Assembly: GCA_030838815.1 (NCBI GenBank)
Contig: JAUZEX010000245.1
Coordinates: 1-7,267, forward strand
Source: Actinomycetota bacterium
Lineage (GTDB): Bacteria > Actinomycetota > Acidimicrobiia > IMCC26256 > BP-133
DNA: 7,267 nucleotides
Direction: 5' to 3'
Of the stretch, positions 6,736-7,267 are shown in pieces. How positions within the stretch are numbered: position 1 is the stretch's first letter; each line of letters begins with the position of its first letter. A program made the position numbers and the translations under genes. Under the pieces are notes generated by a model. The model saw only the letters and a program-made list of their open reading frames with translations, had not been told where the DNA came from and searched no databases.

Positions 6736-6830
6736 CTTGCCCCGCCGGAGCGCCGGGGGGCCAGAATTCGACCGCTCCGCCTGCCACCCGGGGCCCGGCA
6801 CCCTGACCGCCGCCGGGTAGCCTCGCCCCG
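6736..6830. promoter_or_regulatory. Divergent intergenic region between the chemosensory operon and the lipoprotein gene
   Basis: These 95 bp must hold the start signals for the plus-strand gene and probably those for the minus-strand operon. On the plus strand there is a -10-like TAGCCT near the right end. On the minus strand I see only poor matches: a lone TGGACA resembling a -35 at 6837-6832 with no -10 at proper spacing, and AATTCT at 6768-6763. A GC-rich inverted repeat (6788-6798) is present but may be compositional. If the operon promoter lies elsewhere, it must be within or beyond the divergent gene. Confidence 0.5.
6818..6823 (+). promoter_or_regulatory. Candidate -10 element for the DUF3048 gene (leaderless)
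   Basis: TAGCCT fits the actinobacterial TANNNT -10 pattern. It ends 7 nt before GTG 6831, so transcription would start at or next to the start codon. No Shine-Dalgarno precedes that GTG, which also fits a leaderless mRNA. I see no good -35 hexamer at 16-18 nt upstream. Confidence 0.45.
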
Positions 6831-7267
6831 GTGTCCAGCCCTGTGATCCCCCTTCGCATCGGACGCCGGCCCCGGGCCGGAGCCGTCGCCGTCGTGGTCC
6901 TGTCGATGCTCGGCGCCGCCTGTTCCGGGGGCGGCAAGAAGCAGGCGGCCAACACGTCCACGACCCAGGCCCCGCCGTCGACGACCACGGCGCCGGCCGT
7001 CGCCGCCAACGCCAGCCCGCTCACCGGGCTCCCGGCCGACCCGGCCGTGCCGGCCCGGGCGGCCCTGGTGGTGAAGATCGACAACGCCCCGAAGGCCCGG
7101 CCCCAGATCGGCATCAACCAGGCCGACCTCGTGATCGAGGAGAAGGTGGAGGACGGCGTCACTCGCTTCTTCACCATCTTCCAGTCGCAGGTCTCCGACC
7201 CGGTCGGGCCGGTTCGGTCAGCCCGCACGACCGACATCGCGCTGGTCACGCCGCTGAACCATCCCTT
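6831..7267 (+). CDS. DUF3048 (YerB-like) lipoprotein, N-terminal part (truncated by window edge)
   Basis: The first 145 codons of an open plus-strand gene that runs off the right edge. An Arg-rich n-region (RIGRRPRA) is followed by a hydrophobic stretch (AVAVVVLSMLGAAC), with Cys31 as a probable lipidation site and a slightly relaxed lipobox. A Ser/Thr/Pro/Ala linker (about 32-62) then leads into the DUF3048 domain: PLTGLP (63-68), KIDNAPKARPQIGINQADLV (82-101), DGVTRFFTIFQSQ (108-120) and GPVRSAR (126-132). These fit the YerB/DUF3048 pattern of IDNxPxARPQxGLxxADxVxE, GxTRFxxxFxS and GPVRSAR. The molecular role of this extracytoplasmic family is poorly defined. The gene is divergent from the chemosensory operon and nothing ties it functionally to it. 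I chose GTG 6831 because of the -10-like element just upstream; GTG 6843 is the alternative. Confidence 0.88.
   Translation, partial: MSSPVIPLRIGRRPRAGAVAVVVLSMLGAACSGGGKKQAANTSTTQAPPSTTTAPAVAANASPLTGLPADPAVPARAALVVKIDNAPKARPQIGINQADLVIEEKVEDGVTRFFTIFQSQVSDPVGPVRSARTTDIALVTPLNHP

Noticed and set aside
6788..6798. Inverted repeat CCGGG-G-CCCGG in the divergent region as an operator
   Set aside because: Such G/C-only palindromes are expected by chance in DNA this GC-rich, and no second copy or regulator gene supports it.
4423..6820. Long plus-strand frames opposite cheW and cheR (4423-6225, 5588-6820)
   Set aside because: Same antisense-shadow pattern. The opposite strand carries the complete CheR signature motifs in frame.
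6763..6837. Minus-strand promoter for the operon built from TGGACA (6837-6832) and AATTCT (6768-6763)
   Set aside because: The two are about 63 nt apart, far from the 16-18 nt spacing needed, and AATTCT alone matches the -10 consensus poorly.
6626..7249. Upstream extension of the first cheW frame to a start at 7249
   Set aside because: The extra 200 or so residues have no domain, lie antisense to the DUF3048 gene, and contain T-ending codons unlike the operon. The CheW fold begins just after 6625.
1..7267. CRISPR arrays, tRNA or rRNA genes, transposases, attachment sites
   Set aside because: No regularly spaced repeats, RNA-gene hallmarks or recombinase genes were seen. The window is filled by protein-coding genes.

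Overview
This is a very GC-rich window with extreme G/C at third codon positions, several GTG starts and tightly packed genes. That composition, a leaderless-looking promoter and a DUF3048 lipoprotein suggest a high-GC actinobacterium, possibly an Acidimicrobiia-like lineage. The lineage is inference; the window has no phylogenetic marker.

From about 6.7 kb down to the left edge, everything lies on the minus strand and forms one compact chemosensory operon. In transcription order it runs: a possible 37-aa small ORF (6735-6622); a CheW adaptor (6625-6179); a CheR methyltransferase with a C-terminal TPR tail (6153-4840); a second CheW with an N-terminal extension (4770-4198); a membrane chemoreceptor with a CHASE3-like sensor and HAMP region (4174-2384); a hybrid CheA kinase with a C-terminal receiver (2367-130); and the start of a CheB methylesterase that runs off the left edge (133-1). 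Gaps are at most a few tens of bases and several junctions overlap, so translation is probably coupled.

The gene content (CheW, CheR-TPR, extended CheW, MCP, CheA-REC, CheB) matches the Wsp surface-sensing system part for part. The order is B-C-D-A-E-F, with the receptor moved inside the operon. By analogy the receptor would sense an extracytoplasmic cue, the two CheWs would couple it to CheA, CheR and CheB would adapt it by methylation, and the CheA receiver would act as phosphate sink or output. No separate CheY, flagellar gene or diguanylate cyclase is visible. The output gene, if linked, should lie left of position 1.

At the right end, a divergent plus-strand gene (6831 to the window end) encodes the N-terminus of a DUF3048 (YerB-like) lipoprotein. 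It is separated from the operon by about 95-200 bp holding a candidate -10 element. Finer points of interest are an apparent CTG start for cheB, a 31-bp palindromic insertion-like unit between cheR and cheW, and a well-placed ATG and Shine-Dalgarno that are out of frame with cheW by one base.
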